Positions 1 through 4,656 of a stretch of DNA of 5,431 nucleotides are shown in pieces (positions within the stretch are counted from its first letter, which is position 1; every line of letters starts with the position of its first letter). Where the stretch lies: contig JAGBXL010000155.1 of assembly GCA_017629325.1 (NCBI GenBank), forward strand, positions 1 through 5,431, read 5' to 3'. This stretch comes from Clostridia bacterium. GTDB taxonomy: Bacteria > Bacillota > Clostridia > UMGS1810. Position numbers and translations under genes: made by a program. The notes beneath the pieces were generated by a model, which ran no database searches, had not been told where the DNA came from, and saw only the letters and a list, made by a program, of their open reading frames with translations.

Positions 1-979
1 CATCAATTTCTTCAAGCTCTTCTTTGGTAAACTTTGTATTTTCAAGCATTTTAACATTTTCTTCTATCTGCTCTTTAGAAGATGCACCAATAAGAACACT
101 TGTAATTCCCTCATGGGCATACACCCAGGCAAGAGCCATTTGTGCAAGGCTTTGTCCTCTTTTTCTGGCGATTTCGTTTAGCTTTTTTGATTTTTCTATT
201 TTTTCCATGCTTACCGATGCTTCATTTAAAAATCTGCCGTCGGTTTTAACTCTGCTGGTTTCGGGAATACCGCCAAAGTATCTGTCGGTTAAAAGACCTT
301 GTGCAAGGGGGCTGAAAATTATCATGCCCTTTTTTTCTTTAACAGAAGAATTTAGTATTCCTGTTTCTTTAATTTTTCTGTCGTAAATAGAAAACCTATT
401 CTGATTTATAACAAAGGGGCATTTTAATTCATTTAAAATTTTTGCTGCCTCCTCCATTGTTTCGCCGTCGTAGTTAGAAAGTCCGGCATACAGGGCTTTG
501 CCCGATTTAACTGCATGGTCAAGAGCACCCATTGTTTCATAAAGAGGGGTGTCTTTATCCATTCGGTGATGATAAAAAATATCAACATAGCTAAGCTTCA
601 TTCTTTTAAGGCTGCTATCGAGGCTTGATAAAAGATATTTTCTGCTTCCTCCGTCGCCATAGGGACCTTCATGCATTTTATAGCCCGCTTTTGTGCTTAT
701 TATCATTTCGTCGCGGTAGGCAAGCATATATTCATTTAATATTTTGCCAAAGTTTTCTTCGGCAGCTCCGGGGGGTGCTCCATAATTGTTGGCAAGGTCA
801 AAATGGGTTATACCCATATCAAATGCCGCAAAACACATCTGGCACATATTATTAAAATCGGCTTTCTCGCCAAAATTGTGCCATAATCCCAAAGACACGG
901 CAGGCAGCTTTAAGCCGCTTTCGCCGCATTTTCTGTATTCCATTTTTTCGTAGCGGTTTTGGTTTGCCGAATATTTCAT
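1..979 (-). CDS. Aldo/keto reductase, YghZ/Gpr (L-glyceraldehyde 3-phosphate reductase) type, 3' end cut off
   Basis: This is a cytoplasmic NAD(P)H-dependent aldo/keto reductase with the TIM-barrel fold. 326 codons are visible; from my memory of E. coli YghZ (about 346 aa), some 20 C-terminal residues lie beyond the left edge. The N-terminal run MEYRKCGESGLKLPAVSLGL and the following WHNFG closely resemble YghZ. Later shared stretches are FDLANNYG, STKAGY, GPYGDGGSRKYLL, SPLAQGLLT and SVLIGAS. The catalytic tetrad is visible as Asp59, Tyr64, Lys95 and His136 (in FYHHR). Family members reduce L-glyceraldehyde 3-phosphate and methylglyoxal-like aldehydes; the substrate here is inferred. The start at 979 is preferred because GAGGT sits 6 nt before it. 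An in-frame ATG at 985 directly abuts that site and is less likely. It is the second gene of an operon, 9 bp after the DUF6062 gene. Confidence 0.93.
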   Translation of the reverse strand, partial: MKYSANQNRYEKMEYRKCGESGLKLPAVSLGLWHNFGEKADFNNMCQMCFAAFDMGITHFDLANNYGAPPGAAEENFGKILNEYMLAYRDEMIISTKAGYKMHEGPYGDGGSRKYLLSSLDSSLKRMKLSYVDIFYHHRMDKDTPLYETMGALDHAVKSGKALYAGLSNYDGETMEEAAKILNELKCPFVINQNRFSIYDRKIKETGILNSSVKEKKGMIIFSPLAQGLLTDRYFGGIPETSRVKTDGRFLNEASVSMEKIEKSKKLNEIARKRGQSLAQMALAWVYAHEGITSVLIGASSKEQIEENVKMLENTKFTKEELEEID

Positions 980-985
980 ATTCAT

Positions 986-991
986 ACCTCA
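986..991 (-). promoter_or_regulatory. Ribosome-binding site overlapping the upstream stop codon
   Basis: On the minus strand the TGA stop of the DUF6062 gene (991-989) is part of TGAGGT, which supplies the Shine-Dalgarno core for the reductase. The spacing of 6 nt favours the ATG at 979 over the ATG at 985. Termination and re-initiation at the same spot suggest translational coupling of the two genes. Confidence 0.7.
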
Positions 992-1726
992 TTCATTTAT
1001 AATATATGAAGAAAGCTTTTCAATGCACCTTTTTGGTGCATCAACCTCGCTTCCCCATTTTTTCCCTGCATTTCGGTAGTCAAACATGAGTGTGAATTTG
1101 TGAACTTCGTCTCTTAAAGATTCAAGCTCACTTTTTTCTTTATTATATACAATTTCTAAAAATTCTGCCGCTTTTTTTCGGCTTAAATGCTTATATGCCC
1201 CTTTAGTTAAAGCTTTTAGGTGGGGCAGACAAAAGCCTTTTGAATTTATAAGCTTATTTCTAAAATCCTCTTCCTTTTCCCAAAGGTAAAATAAAACCCT
1301 TATAAATCTCTCCATTGTTGAATTTAATTTATCACATATAACGCATGAAGATGTTATGCCCAATATTTTATCCGCCATACTTTGAGCAGTTGGTGTGTTT
1401 TTCTTTTTAAATATTGATTTTTTATTGTTTTTAATTTCATCAATGTCGGCATTTATACTGCATATAGTTTTTTTAACTTCGTCCAAATGTGTTTCTAAAA
1501 GCAGTGCAAGACTTAGTTTCTCCTTTTTGGGAAGCATCATGGAAAAATGACGGTTGCAGTAGCCTTTTTCGTTAGATATAATTCGGTAATCAGGCTCCAT
1601 CATTGCTCCGCCTAAGGAATAGTCAACCGCTTCTTTTTCAAGCTTTTGCCTTAAATGGCATAATGGACAGCTGCAGCTTTCGTCAAATGCTTCGTTAACA
1701 GGAATAGTATATATTTTTTCATTCAT
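989..1726 (-). CDS. DUF6062-type protein with two CxxC/CxxH putative metal-binding pairs
   Basis: This is a 245-residue cytoplasmic protein of unknown function that I recognise as resembling the DUF6062 family of Clostridia. No signal peptide or membrane segment is visible. It appears to contain two related halves. The first has Cys20-P-L-Cys23 and later Cys57-N-R-His60. The second has Cys128-V-I-Cys131 and later Cys166-L-P-His169. Each half could supply a C2-CH metal site, most likely zinc (inference). A lysine-rich linker (about 100-110) lies between them. The C-terminal FDYRNAGKKWGSEVDAPKR (about 215-233) resembles the conserved family tail. The start at 1726 is chosen because AAGGTGAT lies 5 nt upstream; the frame stays open to 1783 but without a comparable site. 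It is the first gene of an operon with the aldo/keto reductase, from a promoter at 1832-1860. A shared role with the reductase cannot be inferred. Confidence 0.85.
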   Translation of the reverse strand: MNEKIYTIPVNEAFDESCSCPLCHLRQKLEKEAVDYSLGGAMMEPDYRIISNEKGYCNRHFSMMLPKKEKLSLALLLETHLDEVKKTICSINADIDEIKNNKKSIFKKKNTPTAQSMADKILGITSSCVICDKLNSTMERFIRVLFYLWEKEEDFRNKLINSKGFCLPHLKALTKGAYKHLSRKKAAEFLEIVYNKEKSELESLRDEVHKFTLMFDYRNAGKKWGSEVDAPKRCIEKLSSYIINE

Positions 1727-1769
1727 TTTTATCACCTTTTTCATTTTATAGAAAATTGCGTTATTTATT

Positions 1770-1831
1770 GTTCGCGTGAGCAAGTGTAAATCGAATTAGG
1801 CACGCTCTCATGCGCAGGCTCAGCCTGCTTT
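1770..1831. repeat. 62-bp two-copy structured repeat, copy 1
   Basis: This 62-bp block aligns without gaps to 3383-3444, with 49 of 62 positions identical by hand count. The conserved parts are GTTCGCGTGA at the left, GCACGCTCTCATG in the middle and GCAGGC-NCA-GCCTGC plus TTT at the right. The last is a perfect 6-bp stem (1814-1819 with 1823-1828). The left GCGTG can also pair with the central CACGC. The middle third is variable. It lies between the -10 element and the first gene of the minus-strand operon, so most of it is in that operon's 5' leader. I do not recognise it as a known riboswitch or insertion element. Confidence 0.8.
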
Positions 1832-1860
1832 AGTATAGCATTAAAAATATTTAATTTCAA
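1832..1860 (-). promoter_or_regulatory. Sigma-A-type promoter of the DUF6062-reductase operon
   Basis: On the minus strand, TTGAAA (1860-1855) is followed after 17 nt by TATACT (1837-1832), close to the vegetative consensus. Transcription would begin near 1825, inside or at the edge of the terminal hairpin of the 62-bp repeat. This leaves a leader of about 100 nt before the ATG at 1726. Confidence 0.75.
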
Positions 1861-1864
1861 TACA

Positions 1865-1895
1865 AAAACAAAAAACAGCACCTATCGGTACTGTT
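1865..1895 (-). terminator. Second copy of the tRNA-Pro intrinsic terminator
   Basis: On the minus strand, AACAGTACC, loop GATA and GGTGCTGTT form a 9-bp stem with one G-U pair, followed by a T-rich tail. It is identical to the terminator directly behind the tRNA. It lies just upstream of the operon promoter at 1832-1860, so it would stop any read-through from the tRNA before that promoter. Confidence 0.7.
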
Positions 1896-1920
1896 TCTCG
1901 TTTTATCGGGGTAGAGGGAC
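1865..1920 (-). repeat. Duplicated tRNA-Pro 3' tail plus terminator, copy A (truncated tRNA remnant)
   Basis: This is a perfect 56-bp direct repeat of 2061-2116, offset by 196 bp. It carries the last 15 nt of tRNA-Pro(UGG) (1906-1920: the 3' acceptor strand, the discriminator base and the start of the T-arm) and the complete terminator. Homology stops abruptly at 1920, so no tRNA can be formed here. It is a tRNA-end duplication of the kind left by site-specific integration or tandem duplication. Confidence 0.85.
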
Positions 1921-2060
1921 ACAACCGCTTCGCGTTTTACCTGCTTGCCCACCCAAGCCTTTGGCTTCGGTACCGGGCTACGCACCTTTTTGCTAAAAAC
2001 GATTATCAATCGTTTTCTTAACGCAAAAACCCCCTCGGTGTTCGAGTCCTTACAGATGAT
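1921..2060. other. Non-coding palindrome-rich spacer between the tRNA-tail repeats
   Basis: I see no credible gene in these 140 bp. Visible structure: a stem AAGCC-TTT-GGCTT (1955-1967) enclosed by GCCC (1947-1950) and GGGC (1975-1978); the palindrome CGGTACCG (1968-1975); and a nested inverted repeat at 1987-2029. The sequence GTTCGAGTCC (2040-2049) repeats 10 bp of the tRNA-Pro T-arm in inverted orientation relative to 2113-2122. The stretch 1921-1990 looks more GC-rich than its surroundings. It may be a remnant of a small mobile element or an unknown structured element. Confidence 0.5.
1987..2029. repeat. Nested inverted repeat
   Basis: The inner arms are AAAACGATT (1996-2004) and AATCGTTTT (2008-2016), perfectly complementary over 9 bp around ATC. 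The outer arms TTTTTGC (1987-1993) and GCAAAAA (2023-2029) are perfectly complementary over 7 bp. The two helices are separated by an asymmetric internal loop of 2 and 6 nt. It could form in DNA or in either RNA strand. Confidence 0.75.
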
Positions 2061-2091
2061 AAAACAAAAAACAGCACCTATCGGTACTGTT
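2061..2091 (-). terminator. Intrinsic terminator of tRNA-Pro
   Basis: On the minus strand the stem AACAGTACC / GGTGCTGTT (2091-2083 with 2078-2070) closes a GATA loop and is followed by a T-rich tail (2070-2061). It begins about 10 nt after the tRNA 3' end, as expected for a single-gene tRNA transcript. Confidence 0.8.
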
Positions 2092-2116
2092 TCTCGTTTT
2101 ATCGGGGTAGAGGGAC
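2061..2116 (-). repeat. tRNA-Pro 3' tail plus terminator, copy B (within the intact locus)
   Basis: This is the native member of the perfect 56-bp pair with 1865-1920. It covers the 3' 15 nt of the intact tRNA-Pro (2102-2116) and its terminator. The identity over both the tRNA part and the terminator implies recent duplication or maintained homogeneity. Confidence 0.85.
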
Positions 2117-2175
2117 TCGAACCCCCGGCCTCATGGTCCCAAACCACGCGCGCTACCAAACTGCGCTATACCCCG
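2102..2175 (-). tRNA. tRNA-Pro (anticodon UGG)
   Basis: This is a 74-nt cloverleaf. The acceptor stem is CGGGGTA/TACCCCG with discriminator A. The D-stem is GCGC/GCGC. The anticodon stem CGTGG/CCATG closes the loop TTTGGGA with anticodon TGG. The T-arm contains GGTTCGAGTCC. The 3' CCA is not encoded and must be added after transcription. The wobble UGG anticodon can serve several proline codons. It has its own promoter (2202-2231) and terminator (2061-2091), so it looks monocistronic. Confidence 0.97.
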
Positions 2176-2201
2176 AAACATATTAAATTTGCGACCTTGT
2201 T

Positions 2202-2231
2202 ATTATAGCACACAATAATACAGAAAGTCAA
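2202..2231 (-). promoter_or_regulatory. Sigma-A-type promoter of tRNA-Pro
   Basis: On the minus strand TTGACT (2231-2226) and TATAAT (2207-2202) are separated by 18 nt. The expected start lies near 2195, about 20 nt before the mature tRNA 5' end. The -35 box touches the base of the long hairpin at 2231-2292. Confidence 0.85.
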
Positions 2232-2292
2232 GAGAAAATTAACACAAAGAAGGTGCTTTTTTAAAAAAAAGCACCTTCTTTGTGTTTTCTCT
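2231..2292. repeat. Long hairpin (inverted repeat) between divergent transcription units
   Basis: Arms 2241-2256 and 2271-2286 are perfectly complementary over 16 bp. The stem extends inward through T6/A-tract pairs (2257-2270) and outward through AGAGAA (2231-2236) with TTCTCT (2287-2292) after a 4-nt bulge. It looks like a bidirectional terminator in composition, but no gene runs into it from either side here. It could be a relic terminator, a small inverted-repeat element, or a transcription barrier behind the tRNA promoter. Confidence 0.7.
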
Positions 2293-2333
2293 GTTAAATT
2301 ATGCTTGGCAACAACGAGGGATACAATAAAAAT

Positions 2334-2373
2334 ATCACAAAGTGAGATAAATGTCAATATCTCGTTTTGCGAT
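2334..2373. promoter_or_regulatory. Large inverted repeat, probable operator of the XRE regulator
   Basis: The left arm 2334-2349 and right arm 2358-2373 match as inverted repeats at 13 of 16 positions around an 8-bp centre. The core GAGATA-N8-TATCTC is perfect. It covers the -35 region and spacer upstream of the -10 box at 2378-2383. Binding there would block RNA polymerase, which fits autorepression by the XRE protein encoded just downstream (inference). Confidence 0.6.
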
Positions 2374-2374
2374 G

Positions 2375-2383
2375 TGTTATAAT
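2375..2383 (+). promoter_or_regulatory. Extended -10 promoter of the XRE regulator
   Basis: TGT followed by TATAAT gives an extended -10 element with a perfect hexamer. No good -35 hexamer lies 17 nt upstream, which is usual for extended -10 promoters. The predicted start near 2390 leaves a leader under 20 nt before the gene at 2408. Confidence 0.65.
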
Positions 2384-2407
2384 TTTTAAAAATGTCGGGA
2401 GGAAAAA

Positions 2408-2602
2408 ATGAGACTAAAAGAATTAAGAGAAGAAAAAGATTTAAGTCAAAAGGTAGTTGCCGAGTATTTATGCGTCAAACAAAATACCTATTCTCAATAT
2501 GAAACAGGGCAAAGGCAGATTCCAATAGATGCACTCATTAAGCTTGCAAAATACTACAACGTTTCAACCGATTATATTTTAGAAATAAAGAGTGAAAGAT
2601 AA
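2408..2602 (+). CDS. Small XRE/Cro-type helix-turn-helix transcriptional regulator
   Basis: The 64-residue protein is essentially one HTH_3 (Cro/C1-type) domain. It starts MRLKELREEKDLSQKVVAEY, with the helix-turn-helix over about residues 13-38 and the recognition helix around QNTYSQYETG (25-34). It ends in the typical ALIKLAKYYNVSTDYIL, with no sensor or dimerisation domain. GGGAGG lies 5 nt before the ATG. Single-domain members usually bind palindromic operators as dimers, and an inverted repeat of suitable size overlaps its own promoter. The target genes are unknown. The following spoIIR gene is 93 bp away on the same strand and probably also has its own promoter. Confidence 0.9.
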   Translation: MRLKELREEKDLSQKVVAEYLCVKQNTYSQYETGQRQIPIDALIKLAKYYNVSTDYILEIKSER

Positions 2603-2629
2603 AATTATTTAGAAAATTAAATAAAAACT

Positions 2630-2657
2630 GTATAAAAATAAAACAAAAGCCAATACT
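2630..2657 (+). promoter_or_regulatory. Possible sigma-F promoter of spoIIR
   Basis: GTATA (2630-2634) fits the sigma-F -35 consensus GYATA. GCCAATACT (2649-2657), 14 nt further, fits the sigma-F -10 pattern GGHHANRHT except at the second base. spoIIR is a classic forespore sigma-F target, which supports the call. The AT-rich background makes a chance match possible. Confidence 0.45.
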
Positions 2658-2695
2658 TTAAATGCAAAGAAATTTTATGAAGGAGAGTTTAAGTT

Positions 2696-3328
2696 ATGAA
2701 AAAATTCCTTCTTGCATTAGGTATTGGTTTTATTTGTTTGTTTATTTTAAATTCAGAATTCAAAGCAACCGAGGCGGCACTTGCTTCAAATGTTATTCGT
2801 TTCCATGTTCTTGCCAACAGCGATGAAGAGATAGACCAGAAGCTAAAGCTAAAGGTGAGAGACGCAGTTATTAAAGAAGCTTCAAGTATGTTTGATAATA
2901 ACGGCGATATAAATATGGCAAGGTGCACAGTTTTAGATAATCTGGAAAATATAAAGAAAATAGCTAAAGACGAAATAGAAAAAAACGGCTTTAACTACGA
3001 TGTAGATGTGAGTTTGGGGCAGTCGCAGTTTCCAACAAAAAACTATGGCGAAATAGTTCTTCCCGCAGGCAGCTACGAAGCCCTGAAAATTGAAATAGGA
3101 AAAGCCGAGGGGCAAAACTGGTGGTGTGTGTTTTTCCCGCCACTTTGCTTTGTAGATGAATCCTGTGTTTCCTATTCCTCCGAGGCTGCAGATAAAATAA
3201 AAAATGCAGTGGGCAGTGAAAATGCTAAGCTTTTAAATACCGAGGCAGAGGCAAAGGTTAAAATAAAATTTAAGGCTTACGAAATGTGGCAATCTGGAAA
3301 AGAAAAAATAGAGTATTTATTAAAATAA
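2696..3328 (+). CDS. spoIIR: Stage II sporulation protein R
   Basis: SpoIIR is made in the forespore and secreted into the space between the two cells. There it triggers the SpoIIGA protease to process pro-sigma-E in the mother cell, linking gene expression in the two compartments. The 210 residues start with a hydrophobic signal/anchor segment (about 3-19). The conserved core follows: IRFHVLANSD (34-43), KLKVRDAV (51-58), the FPTKNYGEIVLPAGSYEAL segment (112-130) and NWWCVFFPPLCFVD (141-154). Length and motif order fit the family. AGGAGAG lies 8 nt before the ATG. It follows the XRE gene but has a candidate sigma-F promoter and a terminator directly after its stop, so it is probably transcribed alone during sporulation. 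It is the best evidence that the organism forms endospores. Confidence 0.95.
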   Translation: MKKFLLALGIGFICLFILNSEFKATEAALASNVIRFHVLANSDEEIDQKLKLKVRDAVIKEASSMFDNNGDINMARCTVLDNLENIKKIAKDEIEKNGFNYDVDVSLGQSQFPTKNYGEIVLPAGSYEALKIEIGKAEGQNWWCVFFPPLCFVDESCVSYSSEAADKIKNAVGSENAKLLNTEAEAKVKIKFKAYEMWQSGKEKIEYLLK

Positions 3329-3330
3329 AA

Positions 3331-3355
3331 AACCCGCCATAACGGCGGTTTTTTT
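3331..3355. terminator. Bidirectional intrinsic terminator between spoIIR and the DUF3048 gene
   Basis: AACC(C)GCC, loop ATAAC and GGCGGTT form a 7-bp stem with one bulged C, followed on the plus strand by seven T (3349-3355). It starts 2 nt after the spoIIR stop. On the minus strand the same hairpin is followed by a T-rich tract, so it can also end the converging DUF3048 transcript. Confidence 0.85.
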
Positions 3356-3382
3356 ACTGTATATGAATTTACGCTGTTTTTT

Positions 3383-3444
3383 GTTCGCGTGAATAGATGT
3401 TACCGAAATTTAGCACGCTCTCATGTGCAGGCCCAGCCTGCTTT
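3383..3444. repeat. 62-bp two-copy structured repeat, copy 2
   Basis: This is the ungapped partner of 1770-1831 (49 of 62 identical). The perfect 6-bp stem GCAGGC-CCA-GCCTGC and the GCGTG/CACGC pair are kept. The right end directly abuts the stop codon of the DUF3048 gene, and the left end lies 27 bp from the terminator at 3331-3355. On the minus strand it therefore occupies the 3' untranslated region, unlike copy 1, which sits in a 5' leader. On the plus strand the final hairpin is followed by T5 and could work as a second terminator behind spoIIR. Confidence 0.8.
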
Positions 3445-4461
3445 TTATTCTATGTTAATACTGTTTCCTTGGGGAATTATCTGTATATAAGTTATTCCCG
3501 GGTTTACCTTCAATTCAGTTCCATCTATCTTTTTATACTCAGTTTTAGATGTTCTTGATTTTTTAGACCAGGTAATTTTTTCTGCCTTACCCATGCTCAC
3601 ATACCAGCCTTCGCCTTCGCCTGTGTTTTTAAGGTCTTGTCTGCCTTTGTTCTGACCGTCGTTTAAGGTGTAGTTAGGCACTTCATAAACAATAATATTT
3701 TTGGCAGGGAAGGCAAGTCCTGTTTGCGAAAGGTGGGGCTTACCATTTATGCTTCTTTCATACATAGTGGTTTCGGGATTATATGTAAATCCAACTCTAT
3801 ACATCTGCGAATATGCAAAAGAAAGATTGGTGCAGTCGGTATCACCTGTGATTTTATCTTCGGTTAAAAAGCTTATGGGGCCCTCTGACGCTTTCATTTT
3901 ATAATCTTTTTTAGAACGGGCATATTCCGAGAGCTTTGCAGTTGATGTGTATAAATTATGCCAGGTGTTATCGTAGGTATAGTCTCTCCAGAAATTATTT
4001 GTATCGTTTCCTATAAGACCATTTATATTATCCACATCATAAACGCCAATATCCCTCTGTGCCTGAGGGCTCCAGCCTGCGTGGGTATAAATAGCACCAT
4101 TTTCAAGGGCATAATCTAAAAAATAATGTCTGGCAGAACGAACGGGACCTATTTTTTCCACACGGTAGTTTTTAAAAAGAGCCATAATTCTTGATGCTCC
4201 GCCCTCTACAATTATTTCGTAAACAAGGTAAGCATCTTCAAGCCCAATCTGAGGGCGGGAGGCTTCGGAATCGTTATCTATCATAACAGCAACAGGTCTT
4301 TTGGGGCTTGTTGCCATTTTATAAAATTCGTTTTCAATAACTTCTACGGTTTTATCTGGTTTGGCTGCTTCTTCGCCGCCGCTTGTTATTGCAGTTTCTT
4401 TGGAAGAACAGCCGCCAAATACAATAAGGGCACATAATAATAAAATAAGAAATCTTTTCAC
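3445..4461 (-). CDS. DUF3048 domain lipoprotein (YerB-like)
   Basis: The 338-residue protein has a lipoprotein signal peptide: basic MKR, a hydrophobic core, and FGGC with Cys18 as the likely lipidated residue. Phe at -3 is slightly atypical for a lipobox. A low-complexity linker (about 20-50) follows. The N-terminal DUF3048 domain includes RPVAVMIDN (55-63), RPQIGLEDAYLVYE (69-82) and EKIGPVRSARHYFLDYALE (102-120). The C-terminal DUF3048 part covers about 215-335. It is probably attached to the outer face of the cytoplasmic membrane. The biochemical role of the family (B. subtilis YerB) is unknown to me. The start codon is GTG at 4461, chosen because GGGGAGGA lies 6 nt upstream and the signal peptide begins there. 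It converges on spoIIR and has its own promoter at 4493-4521. Confidence 0.92.
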   Translation of the reverse strand: MKRFLILLLCALIVFGGCSSKETAITSGGEEAAKPDKTVEVIENEFYKMATSPKRPVAVMIDNDSEASRPQIGLEDAYLVYEIIVEGGASRIMALFKNYRVEKIGPVRSARHYFLDYALENGAIYTHAGWSPQAQRDIGVYDVDNINGLIGNDTNNFWRDYTYDNTWHNLYTSTAKLSEYARSKKDYKMKASEGPISFLTEDKITGDTDCTNLSFAYSQMYRVGFTYNPETTMYERSINGKPHLSQTGLAFPAKNIIVYEVPNYTLNDGQNKGRQDLKNTGEGEGWYVSMGKAEKITWSKKSRTSKTEYKKIDGTELKVNPGITYIQIIPQGNSINIE

Positions 4462-4492
4462 TTTTAATCCTCCCCGAATATAATTTATAAAA

Positions 4493-4521
4493 ATTTTATC
4501 ATATTATATCGGATATTGCAA
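4493..4521 (-). promoter_or_regulatory. Promoter of the DUF3048 lipoprotein gene
   Basis: On the minus strand TTGCAA (4521-4516) is followed after 17 nt by TAAAAT (4498-4493). The predicted start near 4486 gives a leader of about 25 nt. The palindrome ATATC-G-GATAT (4506-4516) occupies the spacer and touches the -35 box, so it could be an operator. Confidence 0.6.
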
Positions 4522-4530
4522 GTGTAATAT

Positions 4531-4543
4531 AACTTCGGATATG
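4531..4543 (+). repeat. 13-bp direct repeat, copy 1 (partner at 4815-4827)
   Basis: AACTTCGGATATG occurs here and again at 4815-4827. Its core CGGATAT is also present at 4510-4516 inside the DUF3048 promoter. The copies lie near both ends of the divergent intergenic region, so a shared regulator site is possible. The AT-rich setting limits confidence. Confidence 0.45.
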
Positions 4544-4576
4544 GTAAAAACCACTTAAACAAAGCGTTAAAACACC

Positions 4577-4605
4577 TTAAAAGAACTATCTTTTTAGTGT
4601 ATAAT
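4577..4605 (+). promoter_or_regulatory. Candidate upstream promoter of the CNNM leader
   Basis: TTAAAA (4577-4582), a 17-nt spacer and a perfect TATAAT (4600-4605). Transcription from about 4612 would include the 5' arm of the long helix described in the candidate RNA at 4646-4803. Confidence 0.45.
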
Positions 4606-4627
4606 CACCAATAAAATTAAAATGTGC

Positions 4628-4656
4628 TTGAAATTAGGGGTTTTATGTGATATACT
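4628..4656 (+). promoter_or_regulatory. Candidate downstream promoter of the CNNM leader
   Basis: TTGAAA (4628-4633), a 17-nt spacer and TATACT (4651-4656) form a strong sigma-A-like match. A start near 4663 would make an RNA of about 140 nt up to the terminator-like hairpin at 4760-4803, but it would drop the 5' arm of the longest helix. Confidence 0.55.

Noticed and set aside
24..386. Plus-strand 120-codon frame at the left edge
   Set aside because: It lies antisense to the aldo/keto reductase, whose protein similarity is unmistakable.
1770..1831. Interpretation of the 62-bp repeat as a CRISPR repeat pair or insertion sequence end
   Set aside because: There are only two copies, 1.6 kb apart with genes between them, no regular spacing, no transposase and no visible target-site duplication.
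1857..2159. Minus-strand 100-codon frame across the tRNA and its duplicated tail
   Set aside because: It translates the tRNA-Pro gene, its terminator and the palindromic spacer. The start is inside the tRNA, so it is a spurious frame.
1945..2208. Plus-strand 87-codon frame across the same region
   Set aside because: It contains the typical false peptide produced by reading the antisense strand of a tRNA (EGLEPPASWSQ-like), and there is no ribosome-binding site.
2166..2357. Minus-strand 63-codon frame between the tRNA and the XRE gene
   Set aside because: It reads through the long hairpin and the tRNA promoter and has no convincing ribosome-binding site or family resemblance.
3701..3904. Plus-strand 67-codon frame inside the DUF3048 gene
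   Set aside because: It is antisense to a well-supported lipoprotein gene, without a ribosome-binding site of note.
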